Below are positions 27,936 through 36,240 of a DNA stretch of 64,000 bases, one piece after another. The stretch is from Aminobacter anthyllidis (GTDB lineage: Bacteria; Pseudomonadota; Alphaproteobacteria; Rhizobiales; Rhizobiaceae): NCBI RefSeq assembly GCF_018555685.1, contig NZ_JAFLWW010000011.1, positions 62,001 to 126,000 of the forward strand. The letters are read 5' to 3'. The position numbers were made by a program, and so were the translations under genes. The stretch's first letter is position 1. Each line of letters begins with the position of its first letter. The notes beneath the pieces are model-generated. The model saw only the letters and a program-made list of their open reading frames with translations. It was not told the DNA's origin and did no database searches.

Positions 27936-29219
27936 TTAGGCGGCAGCCAACGCTTGGGTGAGGTCGGCGACAAGGTCGTCGGGATGCTCGACGCCGATGG
28001 ATAGCCGTATTGTCGATTCAAGAACGCCGATCCGTTCCCGGACGTCTTTGGGCACACCCGAATGGGTCATCGCGGCCGGGTGGCTCGCCAACGATTCCGT
28101 GCCACCGAGGCTGACGGCAAGCTTGAATATCTGCAGGGCGTTGAGAAAGGCAAACGCTGCGGCCTGACCACCGACAATGTCGAATGAGAACGTCGACCCG
28201 GCGCCTGTGCATTGTGTCTTGAAGACATTAGCAGCGGGGGTGCCTTCGCCGAGGAAGGGCAGATAGGCCACCCTTGCGACCTTCGGATGCTCGGCTAGGA
28301 ATTCAGCGGCGATGCGGGCGTTGGCGTTGGCCTTCTCCATGCGAATGCTCAGCGTTTCCAGCGAGCGACCGAGCATCCAGCAAGAGTGGGGATCGAGTTG
28401 CGTGCCAATCGCTCCCCTGAGAGCCTTGATCGGTTTGGTGACGGCCTTGCTGCCGAGGGCCGCCCCGGCGATCAGATCGGAATGGCCGCCCACATATTTG
28501 GTCAGGGAATAGACCGAAATGTCGACACCGTGGTCCAGTGGGCACTGGAACACCGGTCCAAGCAACGTGTTGTCGCACACGATAACCGGGCGATAGCCTT
28601 GTTTGGCGGCGATCTCATCGGCGATGCGTGCGACAGCCAAGAAATCGACCAACGTGTTGGTCGGATTCGAGGGCGTTTCGACAAAGATCACCGAGACGCG
28701 GCCTTGTTGGCGGCCTTCATCAGCGGCCGCGCGAATGGCGATTTCATCAACGCCGTCGGCGAAACCAACAGCATGAATGCCGAAATTGGCCAAGGTTTTG
28801 GCAAACAACGTTTCAGTGCCGCCATAAAGGGGCTGTGAATGCACGATGGCATCGCCTGGACGCGCGAAGGCCAGCAAGGTGGTTGCGATCGCCGACATGC
28901 CGGACGAAAACAGGATGCACGCCTCGGCACCTTCGTAAACGGCGAGGCGATCCTCGACGATTTCGCTGTTGGGATGATTGAAGCGCGAGTAGACGAGGCC
29001 GGCTCCGGTTCCGCTCGGCGGCTCTTTGCGGCCGGAGACAAAATCGAAGAAATCGCGTCCCTCTTCCGCTGATTTGAACACGAATGTCGAGGTGAGGAAC
29101 ACGGGCGGCTTTACCGCTCCTTCCGACAGTTGCGGATCAAAGCCGTAGCTCAGCATCAATGTTTCGGGATGCAGCCGATGGTTTCCGATGTGTGTCTTGG
29201 AAGGTCGTGGGGCGGTCAT
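27936..29219 (-). CDS. PLP-dependent cystathionine gamma-synthase / methionine gamma-lyase family enzyme
   Basis: A 427-residue Cys/Met-metabolism PLP enzyme. Cofactor-phosphate residues appear in FSSGMSAI, the stacking Tyr in QPLYGGTE, the PLP aspartate in [10 protein letters not shown], and Schiff-base Lys241 in [14 protein letters not shown]. The C-terminal [20 protein letters not shown] is the usual substrate-binding loop. It is full length for the family. Members acting as synthase, beta-lyase or gamma-lyase cannot be separated by eye. It stands alone between a two-component operon and an insertion-sequence block. Confidence 0.85.
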   Translation of the reverse strand: MTAPRPSKTHIGNHRLHPETLMLSYGFDPQLSEGAVKPPVFLTSTFVFKSAEEGRDFFDFVSGRKEPPSGTGAGLVYSRFNHPNSEIVEDRLAVYEGAEACILFSSGMSAIATTLLAFARPGDAIVHSQPLYGGTETLFAKTLANFGIHAVGFADGVDEIAIRAAADEGRQQGRVSVIFVETPSNPTNTLVDFLAVARIADEIAAKQGYRPVIVCDNTLLGPVFQCPLDHGVDISVYSLTKYVGGHSDLIAGAALGSKAVTKPIKALRGAIGTQLDPHSCWMLGRSLETLSIRMEKANANARIAAEFLAEHPKVARVAYLPFLGEGTPAANVFKTQCTGAGSTFSFDIVGGQAAAFAFLNALQIFKLAVSLGGTESLASHPAAMTHSGVPKDVRERIGVLESTIRLSIGVEHPDDLVADLTQALAAA

Positions 29220-29670
29220 GGCGGTCCTCGAGCTTGAAGCCTCAGCCTCATTTTATACCAGGACCGCAGGGTTTTGTTGCAGCGACTTCAATAAGGACGC
29301 AGGAGAAGATTGGTACGCTGCGGTCAGGCAGCGGGAATTTTGAATTGCTTGGCAGGGAACAGCCGGGATTCATTTCTGATCCTGCGTCTGAAACGACAGA
29401 AGAATTTTCCGAGATACTCGTCGGACCGTGACGAACGGGCTCTCGCCAGCAGAGCGAGAGGAGCGCAGTAGGCCTCGACTAGTGGAAGGCTTCGGCGGGT
29501 TCGCCGATCATAGTTCAAAGCAAGTGCGTATCCGCACCCGCGCCATCCGCTGAGCGATCATACCGTTATGGCAGAATCGACTTTACAACGAAATCACGCC
29601 CAACGATTTGCCCGGCAGCAGGCCTTTTTTGAGTCCACGAGCGACACGGGCCGGAGATTTCTTAGGCGGA
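29220..29670. other. 451-bp intergenic region before the insertion-sequence block
   Basis: No gene is recognised. A 7-bp dyad CTCTCGC-N7-GCGAGAG occurs at 29440-29460. The proximal end should hold the promoter of the leftward PLP-enzyme gene. Confidence 0.4.
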
Positions 29671-29698
29671 CAGTTCCATAATTCCTATTACGCGGCAA
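29671..29698. other. candidate XerC/XerD recombination site (dif/xrs-like)
   Basis: The 28 bp divide as 11+6+11: CAGTTCCATAA, spacer TTCCTA, then TTACGCGGCAA. The inner parts of the arms (CATAA and TTA) match the XerC/XerD arm pattern of dif-type sites; the outer positions match poorly. It ends exactly where the 5-bp TTTGA direct repeat of the adjacent insertion sequence begins. That is the arrangement reported for the ISAba32 subgroup of the IS1202 family. The assignment is inferred from position and partial arm similarity. Confidence 0.5.
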
Positions 29699-29703
29699 TT
29701 TGA
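29699..29703. repeat. left target-site duplication TTTGA
   Basis: This directly repeats 32152-32156, flanking the IS1202-group element on both sides. Confidence 0.8.
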
Positions 29704-29786
29704 TGTAGCCGCAAAGTTAGAATGTCCTGATTCTGCAAAGTAAGAATGTCACTCTGCCCGCGTTTTGACGACGCGGGAGATTGCGG

Positions 29787-31202
29787 ATGGGACTGATTGC
29801 GATGAGCGAGCGCGATCTGCAACGGATCGAGGTTTTGTCGAAGGTTGTTGCCGGCCGGACGACGATCGTTTCGGCAGCGCATGTTCTGGCGCTGAGTCCG
29901 CGCCAGGTGCGCCGGCTGTTGGAGCGGATAAGAACGAGTGGCGCGGCATCGATCCGGCACAAGGCGATCGGCCGTCCGTCGAACAACCGGATCAGCGATG
30001 GCGTTCGTGATTATGCAGTTGCAATCGTGCGCGAGCGCTATGCGGACTTCGGTCCGACGCTGGCGGCGGAGAAGCTTGCCGATCTCGATGGGCTGTCGGT
30101 TTCGCGCGAGACGTTGCGCCAATGGATGTCGGAGGCCGGCCTGTGGTTGTCGCGCAAGCAGCGGCGGACGTTTCATCAGCCGCGGTTGCGGCGCGAGGCC
30201 TATGGCGAACTGGTGCAAATCGATGGCTCCGAGCATCGTCGGTTCGAGGATCGCGGTGACCCATGTTCATTGCTGGTGTTCATCGATGATGCGACCGGCA
30301 AGTTGATGCAGTTGCGCTTTGTGCGCTCGGAAAGCGCCTTCAGCTATTTCGAGGCGCTGGCGCTCTATCTGAAGGCGCATGGTGCTCCCGTCGCCTTCTA
30401 TTCCGACAAGCATTCGGTGTTCCGGGTGACGAAGAAAGATGCCAAGGGCGGCCAGGGCATGACGCAGTTCGGCCGTGCGCTTTCAGAGCTAAATATCGAG
30501 ATTCTTTGCGCAAATTCGAGCCAGGCGAAAGGTCGTGTCGAGCGCGCCAACCGGACGCTCCAGGACCGCCTGGTGAAGGAACTGCGGTTGGTAGGGATCT
30601 CGGATATGGAGGCGGGCAATGCGTTCCTGCCCGGTTTTGTTACGCGCTACAACGCACGGTTCGCACGCCCCCCTGCCCGGCCAGATGACCTGCACCGACC
30701 GATGAACATCATGGCGGATCGGCTCAGGGAGATCCTGTGCAAGCGTGAGCAGCGCTATGTCGGCGTCCAGCTGACATTTTCATTCGAGCGCCAGCGGATC
30801 ATGCTTGAAGAGTCCGATGTGACGCGTGGCCTGGTTGGTCGTTATATCGAGACCTATGCCTATGCGGATGGCCGGCTCGACGTGCGCTGGAAAGGCCATT
30901 CCCTGCCCTACCGGGTGTTCGACAAGGACCAGCGTGTGACCCATGCGGCGATCACCGAGAACAAGCGGCTTTCTGACGTTCTGGCCTACATCAAGGAGCA
31001 GCAGGAGCAGTTGCCGCCGCCGTCGCCCAAGGTGAAGACCAACAGCGAGAAGAAGGGCTATGCGCCGCGCGGCCGCAAACCAGGCAAGCGGACGGATTTT
31101 GTGAACGATCCCGCGGTGATTGCGCGGCGGCAAAGGGCGCTTTCCCGACAAGATGCGGTGGAGCAAGGACAATCTTGCCCGATCCAGTTCAATGGAGAGT
31201 AA
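29787..31202 (+). CDS. IS1202-group (ISNCY) DDE transposase
   Basis: A 471-residue transposase. The N-terminal helix-turn-helix region is VSAAHVLALSPRQVRRLLER, followed by a second one around LSVSRETLRQWMSEAGL. The catalytic core has Asp in VQIDGSEHRRFE, Asp in AFYSDKHSVFRV and Glu in QAKGRVERANRTLQD. The C-terminal beta-rich domain is typical of the group. ATG 29787 has GGGAG about 8 nt upstream. The frame is intact, so the element may be active. Confidence 0.88.
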   Translation: MGLIAMSERDLQRIEVLSKVVAGRTTIVSAAHVLALSPRQVRRLLERIRTSGAASIRHKAIGRPSNNRISDGVRDYAVAIVRERYADFGPTLAAEKLADLDGLSVSRETLRQWMSEAGLWLSRKQRRTFHQPRLRREAYGELVQIDGSEHRRFEDRGDPCSLLVFIDDATGKLMQLRFVRSESAFSYFEALALYLKAHGAPVAFYSDKHSVFRVTKKDAKGGQGMTQFGRALSELNIEILCANSSQAKGRVERANRTLQDRLVKELRLVGISDMEAGNAFLPGFVTRYNARFARPPARPDDLHRPMNIMADRLREILCKREQRYVGVQLTFSFERQRIMLEESDVTRGLVGRYIETYAYADGRLDVRWKGHSLPYRVFDKDQRVTHAAITENKRLSDVLAYIKEQQEQLPPPSPKVKTNSEKKGYAPRGRKPGKRTDFVNDPAVIARRQRALSRQDAVEQGQSCPIQFNGE

Positions 31203-31929
31203 ATTCGGATTGCATGTCTGATTCCAGCTTTAAACAGGCAGCCCACAATGGTGTCTTGTGGTAGGTTCCGTCCTGCAGAATAGTCAGTCCCTCGCGATCT
31301 TCGTGCAGCAATCCCAGCCAGCACAGCGGGCGAATGATGTCGTGACGGAACTCCGACTTGAGCGTCCAGGCTTCGACAGTCATTTCTGCTGCCGCCACCG
31401 GGTACGACTCACTGGGGTATAACTCGTTCAACAGATCGTTTAGCGAACAGCCCGCTTCAGCCTTGATGTTGATAAGATTGAGAAAGACGTGCCACCACCG
31501 CATTCGCCCGCGGACATCGTGCTGTGTTTGTCCGACGTGGATATAGGCATAAAGATAGTCCGTCGCGATCAGATTGAAGAAGGCCTGCGGTCTCGCCAGA
31601 AAGTCCCGACCGAGGGTAGTGGCAAGCAGTCGGTCCTTTTTTCGCCGAACAAGCCGTAGCAGGCTGAGCATGTCGCGGACCACCAAAAGCGGTGGCATAT
31701 CGGCTTCATTGAGAACCTTGCTGACGCTGTATAAGTCGTCCGAGGTGTGGCCTGGCCAATCGAAGTGTACAGCGGCCCAGTGCACGAACTTGCGGTTCAT
31801 CGCACCCGTCGCTGTCAATCCGATGCCGCCTTCGGTTTCGGCGTAGGATATGGACATGAGCATGCCGCGAAGCAGCGGCGACAGGGCCAGTACATCGACA
31901 TCGGCAAGCAGCTCAATTTCCGGAAGCAT
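31189..31929 (-). CDS. accessory (passenger) gene of the IS1202-group element
   Basis: The minus-strand frame encodes about 246 residues from ATG 31929; the frame stays open to 32025. A winged-helix-like segment, TGAMNRKFVHWAAVHFDW and MLSLLRLVRRKKDRLLATTL, resembles the DNA-binding-like part of some pRiA4b-ORF3/IS1096-type passenger proteins. The rest is aromatic and helical (YLYAYIHVGQTQHD). It lies wholly inside the element's inverted repeats and converges on the transposase. It is therefore a passenger gene by position. The function is unknown; a role in transposition control or target choice is speculation. Confidence 0.65.
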   Translation of the reverse strand: MLPEIELLADVDVLALSPLLRGMLMSISYAETEGGIGLTATGAMNRKFVHWAAVHFDWPGHTSDDLYSVSKVLNEADMPPLLVVRDMLSLLRLVRRKKDRLLATTLGRDFLARPQAFFNLIATDYLYAYIHVGQTQHDVRGRMRWWHVFLNLINIKAEAGCSLNDLLNELYPSESYPVAAAEMTVEAWTLKSEFRHDIIRPLCWLGLLHEDREGLTILQDGTYHKTPLWAACLKLESDMQSEFTLH

Positions 31930-32151
31930 TGGGCCATCCTGCCACGTCCTTAGATCCGTCCGATCATCTCCCAAGCGCGCGACGATTGAAACACTCAATG
32001 CTAAAGCCAAGGGTACACCCCTCACCCGCCCCGATGTGCACTTGCAACCCGGACCAGCCGGTCAGATCTGGGCTGGTCGTCGAGCCGGGTGGTAGCGCGC
32101 AGTGACATTTTTACTTTGCACGGGACCGGACATTCCAACCTGGTCGCCACA

Positions 32152-32156
32152 TTTGA
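32152..32156. repeat. right target-site duplication TTTGA
   Basis: This matches 29699-29703. It is followed by TGTAG, the first five bases of another IS1202-type left end. Confidence 0.8.
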
Positions 32157-32162
32157 TGTAGG

Positions 32163-33279
32163 GGGGTGGTTCAAGGATGAAGTGCGACTTGCAAGAGAAC
32201 ATTGGCTTATCATCTGCAAGGAATGGTCCATGGAACGCGCCTACTCTCAGCTCGATATGGAAGAACGCCGCAAGATCGCCCGTTGGCGGATAGCCGGCAT
32301 TAGGGTCGATGTTATTGCAGAAAAGCTTGGGCGTCATCGTTCCACGGTCTTCCGCGAACTGAAGCGCAACGCTTTTGTCGATCCGCAGATACCCGATCTG
32401 AATGGCTATTACTGTGTCACGGCCAACGAGATGGCTCGAGAGCGAAGAGCCAAGTTGCGCAAGCTCGCCCGGTTCTCGCACGTGCGCCAATCAGTGGTCG
32501 AGCGGATCATGCATGGCTGGTCGCCACAACAGATTGCCGGCCGAATGCGGTTGGAGCGCCATCCGATCTGCGTCAGCCACGAGACGATCTACAAGTACGC
32601 CTATTCACCGGACGGGCATGCGATCAAGCTGTGGCGACATCTGCCGGAACATCGCGCCAGACGCCGCCCCAGACATGCCAGGCGCCGTCATGGCCGACGT
32701 TTCAGCCCGCAACTCAGCATTCTGCACCGTCCGGATGTCGTCAGAGAGCGAAAGCAGTTTGGACATTGGGAATGCGACCTGATCCAGTTCCGCAAGAAAT
32801 TCGGGAAAGCCAATGTGACGTCGCTGGTTGAACGGGTCAGCCGCTTCGCAGTCTTCCTGCGCAACAACGACCGGCAGTCGAAGCCGATCATGGACGGGAT
32901 GATCGATACCTTGAGCGCCCTTCCCCATGGCGCACGCCGTTCGATCACCTTTGATCGTGGCACCGAATTCACTGACTGGCCGTATCTCCAGGCCGGGCTC
33001 GGCGTGCAAACCTGGTTCTGCGACCCGCAGTCGCCGTGGCAGAAAGGGTCGGTCGAAAACACCAATGGCCGGGCTCGAAAATGGCTGTCGAGAGAGGTCA
33101 ATCCACTCTCGATCACCGATCGGGACCTGACAGACATCTGTGAACGGCTCAATACCACGCCGCGTAAATGCCTCGGCTTCAAGACGCCGTCCGAAGTGTT
33201 CCGGCAAAAGATGATGACGGCGCAGCGGCGCTCAGGCTAGCTTAGCCGCTGCAGTCGCGCTTCGACGAGAACTCACACC
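32163..33279 (+). mobile_element. IS30-family insertion sequence (approximate ends)
   Basis: It contains an intact IS30-type transposase. Imperfect terminal inverted repeats are seen: left GATGAAGTGCGACTTGCA, right (reverse strand) GTCGAAGCGCGACTGCAG. The exact tips and the short target duplication could not be fixed. It interrupts the left tip of an older IS1202-type element: TGTAG remains on its left and CCGCAAAG continues on its right. Confidence 0.75.
32230..33240 (+). CDS. IS30-family transposase
   Basis: A 336-residue transposase. The N-terminal helix-turn-helix is YSQLDMEERRKIARW and VIAEKLGRHRSTVFRELKRN. The DDE core has Asp in GHWECDLIQF, Asp in SITFDRGTEFTDW and Glu in SPWQKGSVENTNG, followed by the family-typical LNTTPRKCLGFKTPSEVF. 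The frame is complete. ATG 32230 was chosen because the conserved family N-terminus begins there; upstream codons are non-conserved. Confidence 0.92.
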   Translation: MERAYSQLDMEERRKIARWRIAGIRVDVIAEKLGRHRSTVFRELKRNAFVDPQIPDLNGYYCVTANEMARERRAKLRKLARFSHVRQSVVERIMHGWSPQQIAGRMRLERHPICVSHETIYKYAYSPDGHAIKLWRHLPEHRARRRPRHARRRHGRRFSPQLSILHRPDVVRERKQFGHWECDLIQFRKKFGKANVTSLVERVSRFAVFLRNNDRQSKPIMDGMIDTLSALPHGARRSITFDRGTEFTDWPYLQAGLGVQTWFCDPQSPWQKGSVENTNGRARKWLSREVNPLSITDRDLTDICERLNTTPRKCLGFKTPSEVFRQKMMTAQRRSG

Positions 33280-33490
33280 GCAAAGTTAAAATGTCTTGAT
33301 TCTGCAAAGTTGGAATGTCGCCCTGCTCGTTGACGCGAGCGAGGGAGGCGGCAGTTTGGGACTGATCGTGATGAGCGAACGTGAGCTGCAGCGGATCGAG
33401 GTGCTGTCGAAGGTTGTTGAGCGGCGCATGCGGCGCCGCGGCACTCCGGCACTTTGCGCCCGAGCGGACATTCCAATCTGGCTGCCTCGA
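33280..33490 (+). mobile_element. internally deleted remnant of an older IS1202-group element
   Basis: It begins with CGCAAAGTTAAAATGTC and a second block GCAAAGTTGGAATGTC, then the first codons of a transposase (GLIVMSERELQRIEVLSKVV) closely matching the intact copy. The sequence then jumps to a right-end motif (CACTTTGC ... GGACATTCCAATCTGG). Over 1 kb of internal sequence is missing, leaving both ends: a MITE-like derivative. Its leftmost five bases (TGTAG) lie at 32157-32161, across the inserted IS30 element. Confidence 0.75.
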
Positions 33491-33615
33491 TTGTTTCGGT
33501 GCTAGTTGCGTTGGAGGTATCGCCGCCTGCCGGCAACAGCTTTTCCGGGCATCAACGTGAAAGGCGCTTGCCCCGGTCTAAGCAAGCGCCCTGTAGTATG
33601 CGTGAAGCGCTTTGT

Positions 33616-34431
33616 TCAGTTTGGCGTGCGGTGACGCGGGTAAGCACCGTTATCCGGTGCATTGGCAAAGCTCTGCAGGGTCTGCCCGCCGTCCAGGAGC
33701 CAGTCGACGCCAGTGATGTGTCGCGCTTCGTCCGATGCCAGAAAGGCGACGGCTGCGGCGACGTCCTCGGGCTGGCCGATGCGGCGCAGCGGGATGCGGT
33801 CGGCAAAGCGCCGGATTCCGGCTGTATAGGCCACGCGGTCATTGGCCGGTACGCCAAGGGTGGTTTCAATGACGCCGGGACAGATGGCGTTGACGCGGAT
33901 GCCGTAGGCGGCGGCGTCAAGGGCTGCGACGCGGGTGAGACCGACAACCCCATGCTTGGTCGAGGCGTAACCGGCGGCGCCCGAAAGCACGTCCCATCCG
34001 GCCATCGACGAACCCATGTTGACGATCGAACCTTCGATGCCGGCGGAGATCATCACCTTGAGCGAGGCCTGCAGCACCAGGAACATACTGCGCAGATTGA
34101 TGCGCACGATGCGGTCCCAGTCCTCGACGGGCAGTTCGTGGATGAGCGCGACCTTGCCGGAAATGCCGGCATTATTGAACACCGCATCGAGCCGGCCGAA
34201 GGCTTCTACCGTCTTGGCGACGGCATCGTTTGCCGCTGCCTCATCGGAAACATCAGCTGTGATGGCTATGGCCTTGTCGCCGAATGCCGAAGCGACATGT
34301 GTCGCACGTTCAACATCAAGGTCGACGATCGAAACACGTGCGCCCTCATCGATGAAACGGCGCACCGCCGCACTGCCGATGGCGCCGCCACCGCCGGTGA
34401 CCAGAACGACCTTGCCTTCGAAACGCATCAT
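33616..34431 (-). CDS. short-chain dehydrogenase/reductase
   Basis: A 271-residue classical SDR: TGGGGAIG cofactor motif near the N-terminus, NNAGIS, catalytic Ser in MGSSMAG and YxxxK in GYASTKHG, and AICPGVIETT. The Asp in SIVDLD suggests NAD(H) preference. The substrate is unknown. It lies 15 bp downstream of an epimerase-like gene on the same strand, probably one operon divergent from the isochorismatase/MarR/enamidase genes. A role in oxidising a sugar-derived product of the cluster is inference. Confidence 0.85.
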   Translation of the reverse strand: MMRFEGKVVLVTGGGGAIGSAAVRRFIDEGARVSIVDLDVERATHVASAFGDKAIAITADVSDEAAANDAVAKTVEAFGRLDAVFNNAGISGKVALIHELPVEDWDRIVRINLRSMFLVLQASLKVMISAGIEGSIVNMGSSMAGWDVLSGAAGYASTKHGVVGLTRVAALDAAAYGIRVNAICPGVIETTLGVPANDRVAYTAGIRRFADRIPLRRIGQPEDVAAAVAFLASDEARHITGVDWLLDGGQTLQSFANAPDNGAYPRHRTPN

Positions 34432-34446
34432 CTTCGCCTCCTGTCT

Positions 34447-35286
34447 TTACTTGCCGTAGCCGCGCCAGGAACGACGCGGCGCAAAGCCAAGCGTTTCCAG
34501 CGCATGGGTATTGTCGATGACCGCATCATGGCCCGAAAGCGGCCGTTTCAGCGGCGATGCCGGGAAGGCGCGCTTGACCAAAGCGTCCGTCGCCTCCTCC
34601 GAATAGGTGTCGGCAGCACTGAGGAAGGTGCGCAGATGGCCCTCGCCCTGCCAAGCCAGTGCCTTGATGAATGCATCGGCAGCGTCGCGCGCGTCGAGAT
34701 AGCTCCACAGGTCGCGCGCCGATTCGGCGAGATTGCGGCGTGGGCCAACGGCGTCGAAGAAGCTTTCCGGCGTCTGGATCCATGGCATGCGTAGGCTGAC
34801 TGCCGAAAACGCACCCCGGCGCACGGCAGCCTCGACGATCTCTTCGCCGAGCCATTTCGACAGGCCATAAGCATCCTGCGCGCCGATCGGATGGTTTTCG
34901 TCGATCGGCAGATAGGCCGGGTCGACGAAGTTTTCGGCGAAAGGATAGCCGAGCACGCTAAAGGATGAGGCGTAGATGAAGCGCCTTGCCTTCGAAAGCA
35001 CGGCCGTTTCAACGACATTGTAAGCCATCGCCATATTGGTCTTGAACACTTCTGCCGGTGCCTTGCCGAGCGGGCGCGGGATTGCGGCGATATGGACGAC
35101 GGCATCGCATTCGCGGATCAACTGCAGCGTCAGTCCGAGATCGGTAAGATCGGCACTGATATGAGCCCAATTGGCTTCGGCGGGAGCGACAGCGTCGATC
35201 CCGAGAACGTCATGGCCGGCGGTCACACAGGCTGAGGCGACATGGCGACCAAGCAGGCCACTCGATCCGGTAACGACGATTTTCAT
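34447..35286 (-). CDS. NAD-dependent epimerase/dehydratase family protein
   Basis: A 279-residue extended-SDR protein. The NAD motif VTGSSGLLGRHVA opens the protein; HIAAIPRP and the YxxxK motif in DAYGLSKWLGEE are present. ATG 35286 has AGGAG about 6 nt upstream. The family includes sugar-nucleotide epimerases and uronate dehydrogenases, and the specific reaction cannot be assigned. It is first gene of a leftward operon sharing a divergent promoter region with the isochorismatase-like gene. Confidence 0.8.
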   Translation of the reverse strand: MKIVVTGSSGLLGRHVASACVTAGHDVLGIDAVAPAEANWAHISADLTDLGLTLQLIRECDAVVHIAAIPRPLGKAPAEVFKTNMAMAYNVVETAVLSKARRFIYASSFSVLGYPFAENFVDPAYLPIDENHPIGAQDAYGLSKWLGEEIVEAAVRRGAFSAVSLRMPWIQTPESFFDAVGPRRNLAESARDLWSYLDARDAADAFIKALAWQGEGHLRTFLSAADTYSEEATDALVKRAFPASPLKRPLSGHDAVIDNTHALETLGFAPRRSWRGYGK

Positions 35287-35504
35287 CTCAGGCTCCTGTT
35301 GTCGATCACGCGCGGCCACACAGCAAAATATCGTTGATGGTCAAACAATCGGACACCGCAAACCGGCCGGCTTGTCAATGCCTTTCTTGCAGTGGTGGAT
35401 AAGCGTCTGTCGTGGCCGCAAGCCGGATGGCAAGGCAACCGAGTCCGCCATATTATGACAAGCTGCAGCTCAAGGATTGACTTGGAAGTCGTCACGGTTT
35501 TTTG

Positions 35505-35519
35505 TATGACCACCAACAA
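35505..35519. promoter_or_regulatory. shared promoter motif TATGACCACCAACAA (copy 1)
   Basis: This 15-nt sequence lies 28 bp downstream of a TTGACT -35-like element and 27 bp before the isochorismatase start. The identical 15 nt recurs at 39497 in front of the solute-binding-protein gene. Related AACAATCGG repeats occur at about 35344 and 35515 in the same gap. It may be the operator of the cluster's MarR-type regulator. Confidence 0.55.
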
Positions 35520-35546
35520 TCGGCAATTCGCTGAGGAGGTAGGGTC

Positions 35547-36191
35547 ATGCCACTGGACAGCTTTTCGTCTCATCGCCAGGACGCCGGGATCAAGATCGAT
35601 CCGGCGCATGTGGCGGTCATCGTCGTCGACATGATCAACGACTTCTGCAAGCCGGGCGGTGCCATGGTGCTGCCGGGATACGAGGCGCTTGTTGGCCCAC
35701 AGCTCAGCGTTATCGAGGCAGCACGCGCCGCCGGGGCACCGGTGGTCTGGGTCCATGACGCGCATCGCCGCGACATGCGCCGCGACCGCGAATGGCTGAA
35801 ACGCGCGCCGCATTGCGTTGAAGGCACCTGGGGTACGGAGATCATCGACGATCTTGGCGCTCGCAACGACGAGATCCACGTCATCAAGCGGCGCTACTCG
35901 TCGTTCTTCCAGACTGATCTCGACATGACGCTGAAGGACATGTTGGTCGAACAGATCGTCGTGTTCGGCGTGGTCACCAATATCTGTGTGCGTTCGACAG
36001 TGCATGACGCGTTCTTCAACGGCTACGAGGTTGTGGTACCGGCGGACTGCTGCGCTGCCACCGGGCCTCGCGAGCAGGAAAGCACGCTCTATGACATCTC
36101 GACCCATTTCGGCGTCGTCAGCGATGCCGAAAACGTGGTGAGGGCGCTACGCGAAGGTGCATTCATTGAGAACGTAAATATCGCCGCATAG
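35547..36191 (+). CDS. isochorismatase-fold cysteine hydrolase (amidase)
   Basis: A 214-residue protein with the family catalytic triad Asp28 (VVDMINDF), Lys114 (HVIKRRYSSF) and Cys147 (GVVTNICVRST), plus the cis-peptide region preceding the Cys. Such enzymes hydrolyse amides or carbamoyl groups, as in nicotinamidase, ureidoacrylate, biuret and maleamate hydrolases. Ribosome site GAGGAGG precedes ATG 35547. Adjacent genes encode a MarR regulator and an enamidase-like amidohydrolase, so it probably removes an amide nitrogen after ring opening. The exact substrate is unknown. Confidence 0.85.
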   Translation: MPLDSFSSHRQDAGIKIDPAHVAVIVVDMINDFCKPGGAMVLPGYEALVGPQLSVIEAARAAGAPVVWVHDAHRRDMRRDREWLKRAPHCVEGTWGTEIIDDLGARNDEIHVIKRRYSSFFQTDLDMTLKDMLVEQIVVFGVVTNICVRSTVHDAFFNGYEVVVPADCCAATGPREQESTLYDISTHFGVVSDAENVVRALREGAFIENVNIAA

Positions 36192-36240
36192 TCCGTCGAT
36201 CGGCGAAGTCTCAGGTTTCAAGCCAGGAGTTGGAAGCGCC

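Larger units (their letters stand above)
29704..32151 (+). mobile_element. intact 2,448-bp IS1202-group (ISNCY) insertion sequence with a second gene
   Basis: The ends are inverted repeats starting TGT(A/G)GC. The left inner part reads GTTAGAATGTC and the right (reverse strand) GGTTGGAATGTC, each followed about 20 bp inward by a second shared block (GCAAAGTAAGAATGTCAC left, GCAAAGTAAAAATGTCAC right). Perfect 5-bp repeats TTTGA flank the element. Inside are a rightward DDE transposase and a convergent second gene overlapping it by 14 bp. The short target duplication and adjacent Xer-like site suggest the ISAba32 subgroup. The element lies directly against the tip of an older relative. Confidence 0.85.

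Noticed and set aside
33454-34794. 446-codon plus-strand frame opposite the SDR gene
   Set aside because: The SDR on the minus strand has cofactor and YxxxK motifs; the plus frame spans an IS remnant and two antisense genes.
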